Source: a virus. Taken from it: a stretch of 63,183 nucleotides of DNA. The notes under the pieces were generated by a model. It worked only from the letters and a program-made list of their open reading frames with translations. It searched no databases and was not told the origin of the DNA. The position numbers were made by a program, and so were the translations under genes. Location of the stretch: the IMG/VR virus record IMGVR_UViG_3300035181_001095, positions 1 through 63,183 of that record; one strand, 5' to 3'. Of the stretch, positions 25,528 through 31,789 are shown piece by piece (the first letter of the stretch is position 1; each line of letters begins with the position of its first letter).

Positions 25528-25857
25528 TTAGAAGTTTTGAAATACAATCGTACCCTCTTGTGTAACGCCCAGGATAGTTGTTTTTTGATGTAAATAATCT
25601 AATACAAAATCTTGTTGTTCAACGTCTGTTAACTTATTGTCAACAACAAGTTTATAATCATAAATAATTTCTTTAACTGTTTGCTCACAAAAATCGCACC
25701 TAAAGGATACAGGGTCAAATTCAATTTCTTCGGAGGCGTCTTGTTCATACTCATTCAAAAAATCCCAAATGATTTCCAATCCATTATAGGAAAATGGATT
25801 GTTAGGTTCACTCTGCATTCCGTCTATAAAATCAAATTTTGATAATGTGTATTTCAT
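25528..25857 (-). CDS. Hypothetical early protein, 109 aa (paralogue family A)
   Basis: It aligns along its length with the gene at 29691-30029: FSYNGLEIIWDFLNEYEQD, EIEFDPVSFRCDF and ILGVTQEGTIVFQ have direct counterparts. The 'SyxGLexixxyLxxxexdxgexIEFdP' pattern is common in small phage proteins of unknown function. Leader AAAGGGAGG. Confidence 0.7.
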   Translation of the reverse strand: MKYTLSKFDFIDGMQSEPNNPFSYNGLEIIWDFLNEYEQDASEEIEFDPVSFRCDFCEQTVKEIIYDYKLVVDNKLTDVEQQDFVLDYLHQKTTILGVTQEGTIVFQNF

Positions 25858-26276
25858 TTCTTTAATTCCTCCCTTTCATTTTTAATATATTGATTGAATA
25901 ATTTTACAGCCTCTTTTTTTGAATACCCGAAAAACTGTTTAGACATTAAATGACCGTCCACTATTGTAGAAATAATCCATTGTCCTTCCGGGCCCGTTTC
26001 TATAATCATTTTTTTATCCTGTAAATTAAATTCTACATAAAACGACACAATCCATGGGAAATTGATATCCATAGGTGAAAAATTCCAGTGCGTAAAATTA
26101 CTGTTATATTTTAAAAATTCTCTCCACTCTGAAAAATCAGTGAGCTTTCCGAAAAAAGAACAGGAACAAAATTTTTTATTTACTTGACATGTCACTGAAC
26201 TTATTAAATAAGGCAATCCACTTTCAAATAATAAGTCATTTAATTTTAGCGCTCCATCCAATTCTTTATTAGTCAT
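25854..26276 (-). CDS. Hypothetical early protein, 140 aa
   Basis: The start overlaps nothing upstream; its stop overlaps the next gene's start. It contains a Cys cluster (CQVNKKFCSCSF) and alternating aromatic strands. A short Lys/Glu-rich tail ends it. No family is recognised. Confidence 0.65.
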   Translation of the reverse strand: MTNKELDGALKLNDLLFESGLPYLISSVTCQVNKKFCSCSFFGKLTDFSEWREFLKYNSNFTHWNFSPMDINFPWIVSFYVEFNLQDKKMIIETGPEGQWIISTIVDGHLMSKQFFGYSKKEAVKLFNQYIKNEREELKK

Positions 26277-26289
26277 TTTTTTATTCCTT

Positions 26290-26667
26290 TCATTTTTTTA
26301 TTATTCTGTTATTTTTAATCGTAAAAAATTTACCATCTTGCGCAAAAACGCCATCGGCTTTCATAGCAAACACGGTAACATTTTGTTGTTGTTTGCCATA
26401 AAAGTAATGTGCATATGAAATGATTTCGCATTGAGAAACGGGTTGAATAAAACCCTTTCTAATGCAGACGTATTGATTTTCGGGAGGGTCCGGGAGGAAT
26501 TGTGTAAGATGCTCAATTCCTCTTGTTAAAAAAGTGAATGGCCTATCCTCGGAATAGAATTGATAAAGATGTTTAGCGCCTTTTTGGCCGAAATGCAGAA
26601 CATAGCCCTTGGCCGGCAAGTCTTTTTTAGCCAGCCCGTAAATTATTAAATTGCTATATTTAATCAT
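26290..26667 (-). CDS. Hypothetical early protein, 125 aa
   Basis: ATG 26667 follows CAAGAAAGGGAT, a copy of the early-gene leader. The protein is basic and beta-rich (YVLHFGQKGAKHLYQFY). It is the first gene after the terminator at 26701-26753. Function unknown. Confidence 0.65.
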   Translation of the reverse strand: MIKYSNLIIYGLAKKDLPAKGYVLHFGQKGAKHLYQFYSEDRPFTFLTRGIEHLTQFLPDPPENQYVCIRKGFIQPVSQCEIISYAHYFYGKQQQNVTVFAMKADGVFAQDGKFFTIKNNRIIKK

Positions 26668-26700
26668 AATTTTATCCCTTTCTTGGATTTTTGAAATTTT

Positions 26701-26753
26701 TTACAACAAAAAACCCTAAAGGGTATGAATTTTAATCATACCCTTTAGGGTTT
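26701..26753 (-). terminator. Long perfect hairpin terminator
   Basis: Bases 26711-26728 and 26736-26753 form an 18-bp perfect stem with a 7-base loop. On the minus strand it continues into TTTTTTGTTGT. The stem overlaps the stop codon of the gene at 26752. It separates two early transcription units. Confidence 0.9.
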
Positions 26754-27120
26754 AGATTTTACGCCAGCCTGTATCTCCCTCACGGGAGGCTATTCTAAAA
26801 CTCCATCCTTCCTTTTCAGGCCAGTTTATGGGCCGGAGTATAAAGGGTTGAGAGGACTGCAGTACTGCCATTCCCTCAACGTGATAAATGGTGACATCTC
26901 CCTCTACGATTTCCCACCATTTTGTGGTGAGAAACAGTAAATCACTGCCATTACATATAAGGACCGCTTTACTGCAGTCCTCGTCAAATGCAATGGTGGG
27001 AATTACACGGCTGCCTCTAAAAATGCCCCCGACATTACTTACCACATTTTCAAATGGGAAAAATACTTTGACCACTTTCCCGTCCACATTCCTGTAATAA
27101 GTCCAGTTGAATTCATCCAT
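26752..27120 (-). CDS. Hypothetical early protein, 122 aa
   Basis: A beta-rich, Trp-rich protein (WTYYRNVDGKVVKVFFPFE). GATAGGGGGC precedes ATG 27120. Its stop lies inside the following terminator stem. No family is recognised. Confidence 0.65.
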   Translation of the reverse strand: MDEFNWTYYRNVDGKVVKVFFPFENVVSNVGGIFRGSRVIPTIAFDEDCSKAVLICNGSDLLFLTTKWWEIVEGDVTIYHVEGMAVLQSSQPFILRPINWPEKEGWSFRIASREGDTGWRKI

Positions 27121-27147
27121 TTTTTTAGCCCCCTATCTTGTTTAAAG

Positions 27148-27492
27148 TTAAATATCCCACTCATAACTATATGTATGCCATTTGACACCATGGCATGACA
27201 TATACCCTCTGTAAAATACTTCCGGGTTGTCCCGGTCCTGCTCAAAAAATAAACAGGATTTTTGAAACGGAAGCCTTAAGAGGTCAATTTCACCATAACG
27301 ACGTATGATGCCATCGCTTGTTGAAATTATACAATCTTCAGTAAAATAAAATAAAAATTTAGGCGCCCCACTTACAACAAAATGGTGAAACCAAGGGTCT
27401 TTTTGCAGACCCTTGTAAATTAACGTTGACCCTATACAAAAATTCCCGTTCCGGGCGCCAAGCCCTTCGACCTCAAACTCTGTGATAATCAT
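27148..27492 (-). CDS. Hypothetical early protein, 114 aa
   Basis: The first gene behind the promoter at 27538-27565, with leader AAGAAAGGGAG. The protein is beta-rich with a Gly/Arg turn (EVEGLGARNGNFCIG). No family is recognised. It probably forms one unit with the gene at 26752. Confidence 0.65.
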   Translation of the reverse strand: MIITEFEVEGLGARNGNFCIGSTLIYKGLQKDPWFHHFVVSGAPKFLFYFTEDCIISTSDGIIRRYGEIDLLRLPFQKSCLFFEQDRDNPEVFYRGYMSCHGVKWHTYSYEWDI

Positions 27493-27537
27493 TGTCTTAT
27501 CTCCCTTTCTTATTTAATTTCGCCTTGTGGCAATATC

Positions 27538-27565
27538 AGAATATCATATCTCATTGCAACTGCAA
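27538..27565 (-). promoter_or_regulatory. Early promoter 1
   Basis: Minus strand TTGCAG, 16-base spacer, TATTCT, then GATATTGCCACAAGGCG. The same layout and downstream words recur at 28486-28513 (TTGTAA, TATCCT, GGAATTGCCACAAGGCG) and partly at 30068-30095. Confidence 0.75.
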
Positions 27566-27656
27566 CCCTGTGATATTCGTTTATGCCGGGCCCTTATCCT
27601 CGAGGTCAAAAAGCCCGAAAGCGCCGGGAACAGCGCAGGCGGGAGGATAGGATATA

Positions 27657-27680
27657 TACAATGTGTGCTACAATGTGCGC
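27657..27680. repeat. Tandem 12-bp repeat, copy 1
   Basis: TACAATGTGTGC followed directly by TACAATGTGCGC. The same pair occurs at 28603-28626 and 30180-30209, always upstream of an early promoter. Probable recognition site of a regulator. Confidence 0.7.
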
Positions 27681-27714
27681 CCGATTAAGTTTTTTGAAAA
27701 CAATAAAATTTTTA

Positions 27715-27752
27715 TGGGGACTGTTATAAAGGATATGCCTATAACAACCCCA
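27715..27752 (-). terminator. Imperfect hairpin in module 1
   Basis: TGGGG...GTTATA pairs with TATAAC..CCCCA. It lies leftward of the gene at 27870 and occupies the same place as the GC hairpin at 28659-28687. No strong U-tract follows, so weak termination or attenuation is likely. Confidence 0.45.
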
Positions 27753-27783
27753 GGCATGATAATGTTTTAAATGAGTTATTTTT

Positions 27784-27836
27784 TGAGATAAAACAGACTA
27801 TGTAAAGACTCGGCAATGATAGCCTGTTTTATCTCA
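27784..27836. other. Long inverted repeat after the gene at 27870
   Basis: TGAGATAAAACAG.CTAT pairs with ATAG.CTGTTTTATCTCA: 18 bp with one mismatch around a 17-base loop. It follows the stop at 27870 by 34 bases. A transcript-end stabiliser or terminator is likely, but no U-tract is present on either strand. Confidence 0.55.
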
Positions 27837-27869
27837 TGACATGAATTTACCAGGAACAAAAATGCCATA

Positions 27870-28148
27870 TTATAACAGTTTAACTTTAGTAATTTTTAAA
27901 AACTGTATATCAGGCTCAGTACTATCAAGCCATGTAAAATCCAGCTTGTATGTTTCCAAAAAGCGCACCCAAACGATTTTATCATTAGGATTAGTAATCA
28001 AAGTAATATCATAATGTTTTTTGCATTTCTTATGCCTTTCAATGTTCTGAACGAGAAAAGCCATAGCGCTATTTCTCAAAAACCAATAACCATTAGATAA
28101 AATACGCCAAAATTTTTTTGGTGGAAAAATTTCTTTAATATCTTTCAT
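27870..28148 (-). CDS. Hypothetical early protein, 92 aa
   Basis: A basic aromatic protein (IFPPKKFWRILSNGYWFLRN). GAAAGGGG precedes ATG. It ends with a beta segment similar to family B members (WVRFLETYKLDFTW). Function unknown. Confidence 0.6.
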   Translation of the reverse strand: MKDIKEIFPPKKFWRILSNGYWFLRNSAMAFLVQNIERHKKCKKHYDITLITNPNDKIVWVRFLETYKLDFTWLDSTEPDIQFLKITKVKLL

Positions 28149-28153
28149 TTTTT

Positions 28154-28435
28154 TTAACCCCTTTCATTTTTGAAAAAGTCTTTTAAGGTTAAGGTCATGG
28201 TACAATCATGACCATCCAATACTTCAATATCAACATAGACATTTAAATTGTCAGTAATATAAAATTTTTTGAAATGGCTAAACCAGGCGTCTATATCGTT
28301 ATACCAGATATAATAATCAAGATAATAATCGTTATCAGAACGCCCATCCCATGCAAACTCGTAAACAAGGTCAGATAACTCTAAAATTGAGTATAACCTT
28401 GATAGCCGATAGTTTGTTGAACTATTTACCAGCAT
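28154..28435 (-). CDS. Hypothetical early protein, 93 aa (paralogue family B)
   Basis: I choose ATG 28435 (MLVNSSTNY) behind AAGAAAGGGGAT. It shares 'Ixx.L.LxYEFxxDxxxDxxYxxxY' and 'WFxxFKKFY' with the genes at 29392 and 29095; I call this family B. It is first behind the promoter at 28486-28513. Confidence 0.65.
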   Translation of the reverse strand: MLVNSSTNYRLSRLYSILELSDLVYEFAWDGRSDNDYYLDYYIWYNDIDAWFSHFKKFYITDNLNVYVDIEVLDGHDCTMTLTLKDFFKNERG

Positions 28436-28485
28436 TTTTGTTATCCCCTTTCTTATGATATTGTATTTCGCCTTGTGGCAATTCC

Positions 28486-28513
28486 AGGATAACATATTTC
28501 ATTCTCTTTACAA
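28486..28513 (-). promoter_or_regulatory. Early promoter 2
   Basis: Minus strand TTGTAA, 16-base spacer, TATCCT, followed by the GGAATTGCCACAAGGCG word shared with early promoter 1. Confidence 0.7.
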
Positions 28514-28615
28514 GCCCCGCCATGTGTGCTTAAACCTCGAGGTTAAAAAGCCCAAAAATACCACCCACCAACACACAAAAAGATATAATAAGATAGGATG
28601 CCTACAATGTGTCAT
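28508..28615 (-). CDS. Possible 35-aa membrane peptide in module 2
   Basis: The ORF from ATG 28615 encodes a hydrophobic helix (LLYLFVCWWVVFLGFL) and a basic tail (SRFKHTWRGL). The segment GFLTSR is conserved with the parallel frame of module 1 despite a silent base change. Against it: no ribosome site is visible and module 1 lacks a start codon. Confidence 0.25.
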   Translation of the reverse strand: MTHCRHPILLYLFVCWWVVFLGFLTSRFKHTWRGL

Positions 28616-28626
28616 ACAATGTGTGC
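28603..28626. repeat. Tandem 12-bp repeat, copy 2
   Basis: TACAATGTGTCA then TACAATGTGTGC, matching the pairs at 27657 and 30180. Confidence 0.7.
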
Positions 28627-28658
28627 AAAGTTATTTTTTGTGAAATAAGAATTGTTTA

Positions 28659-28687
28659 GGGGGCGCCATAAAGATTATAGCACCCCC
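28659..28687 (-). terminator. GC hairpin after the gene at 28720
   Basis: Minus strand GGGGGTGC pairs with GCGCCCCC (8 bp, one G-U) around a 13-base loop. It follows the stop at 28720 by 33 bases. No U-tract, so partial termination is likely. Confidence 0.5.
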
Positions 28688-28719
28688 AAAAATGAGATAT
28701 GATAATGTATTTGATTTGA

Positions 28720-29067
28720 CTATTTCAGATAGACCAGGCCTTTGGAAGTCTCACCTACAAATGACCGCCAGTCGGAAAGAATTAACTCATCGGTGGCCAA
28801 AACTACCAATATAGCGGATGACATACATTCTATATTGTCCAGGCGCTCGAGTAACCAGTCAAGGCGCTCCATCAAATCCCAAATCGAGGTCTCACGGTAG
28901 GTGTCCACAATGTAATCCTTAACAGATTCAGTCAATTCAATGCCAGGCCCCAAAAATTCATTGACATGCTCAAAGATAACCTCGAGGGCCTCATCTGATA
29001 AAACCTCGGGGTCAACATACCACCGCATTTCCTGAATAAAATCATCACAGCTAATTGTTTTTAACAT
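28720..29067 (-). CDS. Hypothetical early protein, 115 aa (paralogue family A)
   Basis: It shows the family A pattern: FIQEMRWYV, 'SDEALEVIFEHVNEFLGPG' and IELTESVKDYIVDTYRE. The C-terminal half is acidic and helical. Leader AAGAAAGGAT. Function unknown. Confidence 0.65.
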   Translation of the reverse strand: MLKTISCDDFIQEMRWYVDPEVLSDEALEVIFEHVNEFLGPGIELTESVKDYIVDTYRETSIWDLMERLDWLLERLDNIECMSSAILVVLATDELILSDWRSFVGETSKGLVYLK

Positions 29068-29094
29068 AATTTTTTATCCTTTCTTATTTAGATT

Positions 29095-29370
29095 TTAATT
29101 TAACGGCTCCCAGTCACGGTAAAACTTGAAACCCGTGACTTTGAGTACGATATAATTCCCGCCTAACTTATCTGGCAATACTTGCAAAAATGCTTCATAT
29201 CCATCACGTAAACGCTCATACAAATAATAATGCCAGTAGATATAATGTTTTGCATGGATAAGAAACAAAAAAGAATAAGTCTCATCACGTTTCCAAGCCT
29301 TGATAAGACTATATGGCAGATTTAATCCATTGAGATAACACTCGACCTTTTCGAAGTTTGTCATTTTCAT
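29095..29370 (-). CDS. Hypothetical early protein, 91 aa (paralogue family B)
   Basis: It shares the family B outline (YLNGLNLPYSLIKAW.RDE.Y, then a hydrophobic aromatic strand). GAAAGGGGATTACGAAC precedes ATG 29370. Function unknown. Confidence 0.65.
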   Translation of the reverse strand: MKMTNFEKVECYLNGLNLPYSLIKAWKRDETYSFLFLIHAKHYIYWHYYLYERLRDGYEAFLQVLPDKLGGNYIVLKVTGFKFYRDWEPLN

Positions 29371-29391
29371 GTTCGTAATCCCCTTTCATTT

Positions 29392-29673
29392 TTATTTCGG
29401 CTTAAATGTAAGTAAGCCTTCAACAGCCAACAAACACCCACCAGACGATAACACATCCACATCCGTCGTTATATGTTTTAAGTAATGTTTTCTTAAATAC
29501 TTACACCACTTTTCTACGTCCTCACAATGGACGTATATGTCGAACAAATAAACACTATAATAAAAACAGTCATGTACCCAATCACCCACAAACTCATAAT
29601 GTAGATTGGAAGCCCGTAAAATTGTGTCTATTTTAGCCCGCTCTTCTAACTTTGTGGTTAACTTGTATGTCAT
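29392..29673 (-). CDS. Hypothetical early protein, 93 aa (paralogue family B)
   Basis: Family B: LRASNLHYEFVGDWVHDCFYY and VEKWCKYLRKHYLKH match the gene at 28154. Leader AAGAAAGGGGATTAAGAAC is nearly identical to that of the gene at 29691 and is complementary to the small RNA at 38179-38273 over 13 bases. Confidence 0.65.
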   Translation of the reverse strand: MTYKLTTKLEERAKIDTILRASNLHYEFVGDWVHDCFYYSVYLFDIYVHCEDVEKWCKYLRKHYLKHITTDVDVLSSGGCLLAVEGLLTFKPK

Positions 29674-29690
29674 GTTCTTAATCCCCTTTC

Positions 29691-30029
29691 TTAATAATCC
29701 TTATAAACTATCGTGCCTTTATCAGTCACACCCAAAATAATAGTGAATTTTGCCAGTTGATTCAATGCTATCTCGAGCGTTTCTTCATCCGTAGAATCCA
29801 CATCAAGGGTAATATCATTTAACTCAATGATATCATACACTGTGCGCTCGATAAAATCACAACTCAAAACCACAGGGTGAAACTCTATCGCTTGACCCAA
29901 ATCCTTTTGAATAGCTGTGAGATAATTGTATAAAATCTCCAACCCGTTGTAAGAAAGCGAACAGTGTGAAGACTTACTCATCACCTCGATAAAATCAGAT
30001 TTTGATAACGTGGCTAACTTGTGTTTCAT
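29691..30029 (-). CDS. Hypothetical early protein, 112 aa (paralogue family A)
   Basis: Family A, closest to the gene at 25528: LSYNGLEILYNYLTAIQKD, AIEFHPVVLSCDF and ILGVTDKGTIVYK. It is first behind promoter 30068-30095. Leader CAAGAAAGGGGATT is a 14-base perfect complement of the candidate small RNA. Confidence 0.7.
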   Translation of the reverse strand: MKHKLATLSKSDFIEVMSKSSHCSLSYNGLEILYNYLTAIQKDLGQAIEFHPVVLSCDFIERTVYDIIELNDITLDVDSTDEETLEIALNQLAKFTIILGVTDKGTIVYKDY

Positions 30030-30067
30030 GTTCTTAATCCCCTTTCTTGTTTATTTTTGTTAATTCC

Positions 30068-30095
30068 AATATAGCAAAAAAAGCACACAATGCAA
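30068..30095 (-). promoter_or_regulatory. Early promoter 3
   Basis: Minus strand TTGCAT, 16-base spacer, TATATT, then GGAATTAAC. Same spacing and position relative to the ribosome site as promoters 1 and 2. Confidence 0.75.
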
Positions 30096-30101
30096 CCTCT
30101 A

Positions 30102-30212
30102 TCAAATACAAGATATGATAGATAAAATTCTACATATAAACTTAAACCCTGAAAAGATAGCCCAAAAAAATAATAAGCCTACAATGTGTGCTATTACTAC
30201 AATGTGTGCCAA
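30102..30212 (-). CDS. Possible 36-aa membrane peptide in module 3
   Basis: An ORF from TTG 30212 behind TTGAGG, directly downstream of the 30225 operator, encodes two hydrophobic stretches (VVIAHIVGLLFFWAIF and FICRILSIISCI). The start is unusual and the spacing to GAGG is short, so this is tentative. Confidence 0.3.
   Translation of the reverse strand: MAHIVVIAHIVGLLFFWAIFSGFKFICRILSIISCI
30180..30209. repeat. Tandem 12-bp repeat, copy 3
   Basis: Two TACAATGTGTGC copies separated by 6 bases. They match the pairs in modules 1 and 2. Confidence 0.7.
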
Positions 30213-30224
30213 TTGCCTCAAAAA

Positions 30225-30240
30225 ATGAAAACGTTTTCAT
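30225..30240. promoter_or_regulatory. 16-bp palindromic operator
   Basis: A perfect ATGAAAACGTTTTCAT, followed leftwards by TTTTTTGAGG. It lies between the tRNA gene and early module 3. Confidence 0.75.
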
Positions 30241-30310
30241 TTTTAGTTTAGCCAAAGATTATTAGGTGAGCCAAACATAAGCATAAAAAAATATATGGTG
30301 AAAAGCTTAT

Positions 30311-30394
30311 TGCCCAAAGACGGACTCGAACCGTCAAGGCGTTGCCGCCGAGAGATTTTAAGTCTCTTGTGTCTGCCAATTCCACCATTTGGGC
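30311..30394 (-). tRNA. tRNA-Leu (UAA)
   Basis: The acceptor stem GCCCAAA pairs with TTTGGGC. The D arm GGTGGAATTGGCAGAC, anticodon stem-loop AGAGA-CTTAAAA-TCTCT (anticodon TAA), a long variable arm (CGGCGGCAACGCC) and T arm GACGG-TTCGAGT-CCGTC are all intact. CCA is not encoded. It would read UUA, the most used Leu codon of this AT-rich phage. Confidence 0.97.
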
Positions 30395-30407
30395 GTAATC
30401 AAAAACA

Positions 30408-30448
30408 TATAAGCGGCGGCCGATATTACCATCAGCACGCCGCTATAA
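30408..30448 (-). terminator. Hairpin between Csx20-like gene and tRNA
   Basis: AGCGGCG pairs with CGCCGCT around a 19-base loop, extended by TATA/TATA. It sits between the stop at 30460 and the tRNA 5' end at 30394. It may separate the mRNA from the tRNA by termination or processing. Confidence 0.55.
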
Positions 30449-30459
30449 GTCATGTAAGG

Positions 30460-30867
30460 TTAATAATAAGCTCTAAACCTTACATGTCTAAAGATAGACT
30501 TTTTCTGGATAGTGCCATCCGGTAGCTCTTCCTCTACCGATGCACGACAACTTGTCGCCGCTACACAGCGCACGTCCTGCATGGCAAACGTCTGCCTAAC
30601 AGCATTAACAAACTGGTAAGTAGCCACCATTTCACCCTGAACCAAGATGATACTATGGGGCTGAATAACCGACTCAAGCCATTCATAGACCGGCACCAAA
30701 TGGGCCTGAATATTCCACATATTTGCATCTGCTGGAATATTAGCCCAGATGTCTAAAAACTCTTTCGGTGGATAAAGAAAATCAGTGACACCAAGAGTTT
30801 CATGAGCATCATCCTGTTGCTCCGCCGTGAGCTTGTGGTTCATCAGAACAATCATTGTTTTAGCCAT
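30460..30867 (-). CDS. Csx20-like protein (putative viral ring nuclease), 135 aa
   Basis: The sequence follows the Csx20 pattern known from type III CRISPR loci: LMNHKLTAEQ near the N-terminus, LGV..FLYPPKEFLDIWANIP, YEWLESV, LVQGEMVATYQFVN (residues 75-88), and the C-terminal EEELPDGTIQKK plus HVRFRAY. Csx20 has been reported as a ring nuclease, cleaving cyclic oligoadenylate that type III systems make to activate effector nucleases. No cas genes are nearby. A phage copy would quench the alarm and act as an anti-CRISPR; that is inference. A paralogue of the same length lies directly upstream. Confidence 0.7.
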   Translation of the reverse strand: MAKTMIVLMNHKLTAEQQDDAHETLGVTDFLYPPKEFLDIWANIPADANMWNIQAHLVPVYEWLESVIQPHSIILVQGEMVATYQFVNAVRQTFAMQDVRCVAATSCRASVEEELPDGTIQKKSIFRHVRFRAYY

Positions 30868-30914
30868 TGTTGTTTCCTCCGTATGGATTTGGATTTGATA
30901 TTAACACATGAGTT

Positions 30915-31322
30915 TTAGCATGCAAAAAACTTCCTAAACCTAACGTATTGTGGCATCTCTTTTTTGATAATACTCCCATCTGGTTGCATCTCTGCAATCG
31001 TACTCCAACGTATTACTGGAGTAATACATGTAGTCTTTTTATGTTTATACATCCAATTAACAATATAACACGTTGCTACAATATCACCATCTATAAGTAA
31101 TAAATCGTAGGGCTTGGGTGATACACTCTCTAACCAATCAAAGATTGTGTTAATGTAATCTAATAAATCCCAACTACAAATCTCTGGTGGAATTGAAACC
31201 CATCTCTTTAATATCTCATCTGGTGCATAGATTATTTCATCATCCACGTTGAGATATTCTCGAACATCCTTAATCTGCACATCCGTTATCTTGTTTTGTG
31301 TTAATACAAACAACCTTACCAT
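30915..31322 (-). CDS. Second Csx20-like protein (putative viral ring nuclease), 135 aa
   Basis: I choose ATG 31322 (MVRLFVLTQNKIT) because AGGAGG lies 7 bases upstream. It matches its neighbour throughout: QNKITDVQIKD, IIYAPDEILKRWVSIP, FDWLESV, LIDGDIVATCYIVN, EMQPDGSIIKK and YVRFRKF. The two differ clearly in sequence, so they are old paralogues, perhaps with different cyclic-nucleotide preference or dimerising with each other. Confidence 0.65.
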   Translation of the reverse strand: MVRLFVLTQNKITDVQIKDVREYLNVDDEIIYAPDEILKRWVSIPPEICSWDLLDYINTIFDWLESVSPKPYDLLLIDGDIVATCYIVNWMYKHKKTTCITPVIRWSTIAEMQPDGSIIKKEMPQYVRFRKFFAC

Positions 31323-31326
31323 AATT

Positions 31327-31533
31327 CTATCCTCCTGATTCAATACAAGGGCCATTTATCCAACAGGCGTCTATTACATCTATAAAATCTTCCAAGAAAT
31401 CTAACGAATAGAGTTGAGTATCATCACCCCATTTATAAAACAAAAACAATTCATCTAACTGAATAAAAAAGCAATCTACGATTGTAAATTTCTTCTTTAG
31501 GTCTAATAAGGTTTCATCAAATGACTTCTCCAT
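31327..31533 (-). CDS. Hypothetical early protein, 68 aa
   Basis: I choose ATG 31533 (MEKSFDE) for spacing to AAAGGGGGG; ATG 31539 is possible. The protein is acidic and aromatic (FLFYKWGDDTQLYSLDFLED). Weak similarity to the 77-residue gene upstream in its N-terminal helix. Function unknown; it directly precedes the Csx20-like pair. Confidence 0.6.
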   Translation of the reverse strand: MEKSFDETLLDLKKKFTIVDCFFIQLDELFLFYKWGDDTQLYSLDFLEDFIDVIDACWINGPCIESGG

Positions 31534-31535
31534 AA

Positions 31536-31769
31536 TCATCCCCCCTTTATCTTCTTTAACTCTTGATTATACCAATTATTCACATCAAAGAGGTCAATTT
31601 TACAATCCCATACCAATAAGTAGATTTCAGATAGAATGTCGTTGGGGTCATCAGTTGACTTTACACGCCCCAAACACGCACGTAAATTTTCAAAAAATTC
31701 ATCAAGAACATTAAATTTTTTTTGAAAAAAATCTACCAACAAAAGCTTTTCCTGTTCTGATATAGCCAT
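31536..31769 (-). CDS. Hypothetical early protein, 77 aa
   Basis: A helical acidic protein (LLLVDFFQKKFNVLDEFFEN). AGGAGGAG lies 8 bases before ATG. It overlaps the next gene. Function unknown. Confidence 0.6.
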   Translation of the reverse strand: MAISEQEKLLLVDFFQKKFNVLDEFFENLRACLGRVKSTDDPNDILSEIYLLVWDCKIDLFDVNNWYNQELKKIKGG

Positions 31770-31789
31770 AATTTTCTCCTCCTGTTAAT

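Larger units (their letters stand above)
27566..27869 (-). other. Repeated intergenic module, copy 1
   Basis: Reading leftwards this gene-free stretch contains hairpins at 27836-27784 and 27752-27715, the tandem 12-bp repeat (27657-27680), and the block GGGCTTTTTGACCTCGAGG, then the promoter at 27538-27565. The same order recurs at 28496-28690 and, in reduced form, at 30030-30240. Confidence 0.65.

Noticed and set aside
27657-30209. CRISPR array suggested by repeated TACAATGTGTGC
   Set aside because: The repeats occur as isolated pairs with 0-6 bases between copies, not as regularly spaced units with spacers, and there are no cas genes beyond a recombination-type Cas4-like nuclease.
30295-30525. 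Plus-strand ORF over the tRNA gene
   Set aside because: It is antisense to an intact tRNA-Leu and to the end of the Csx20-like gene, and has no ribosome site.
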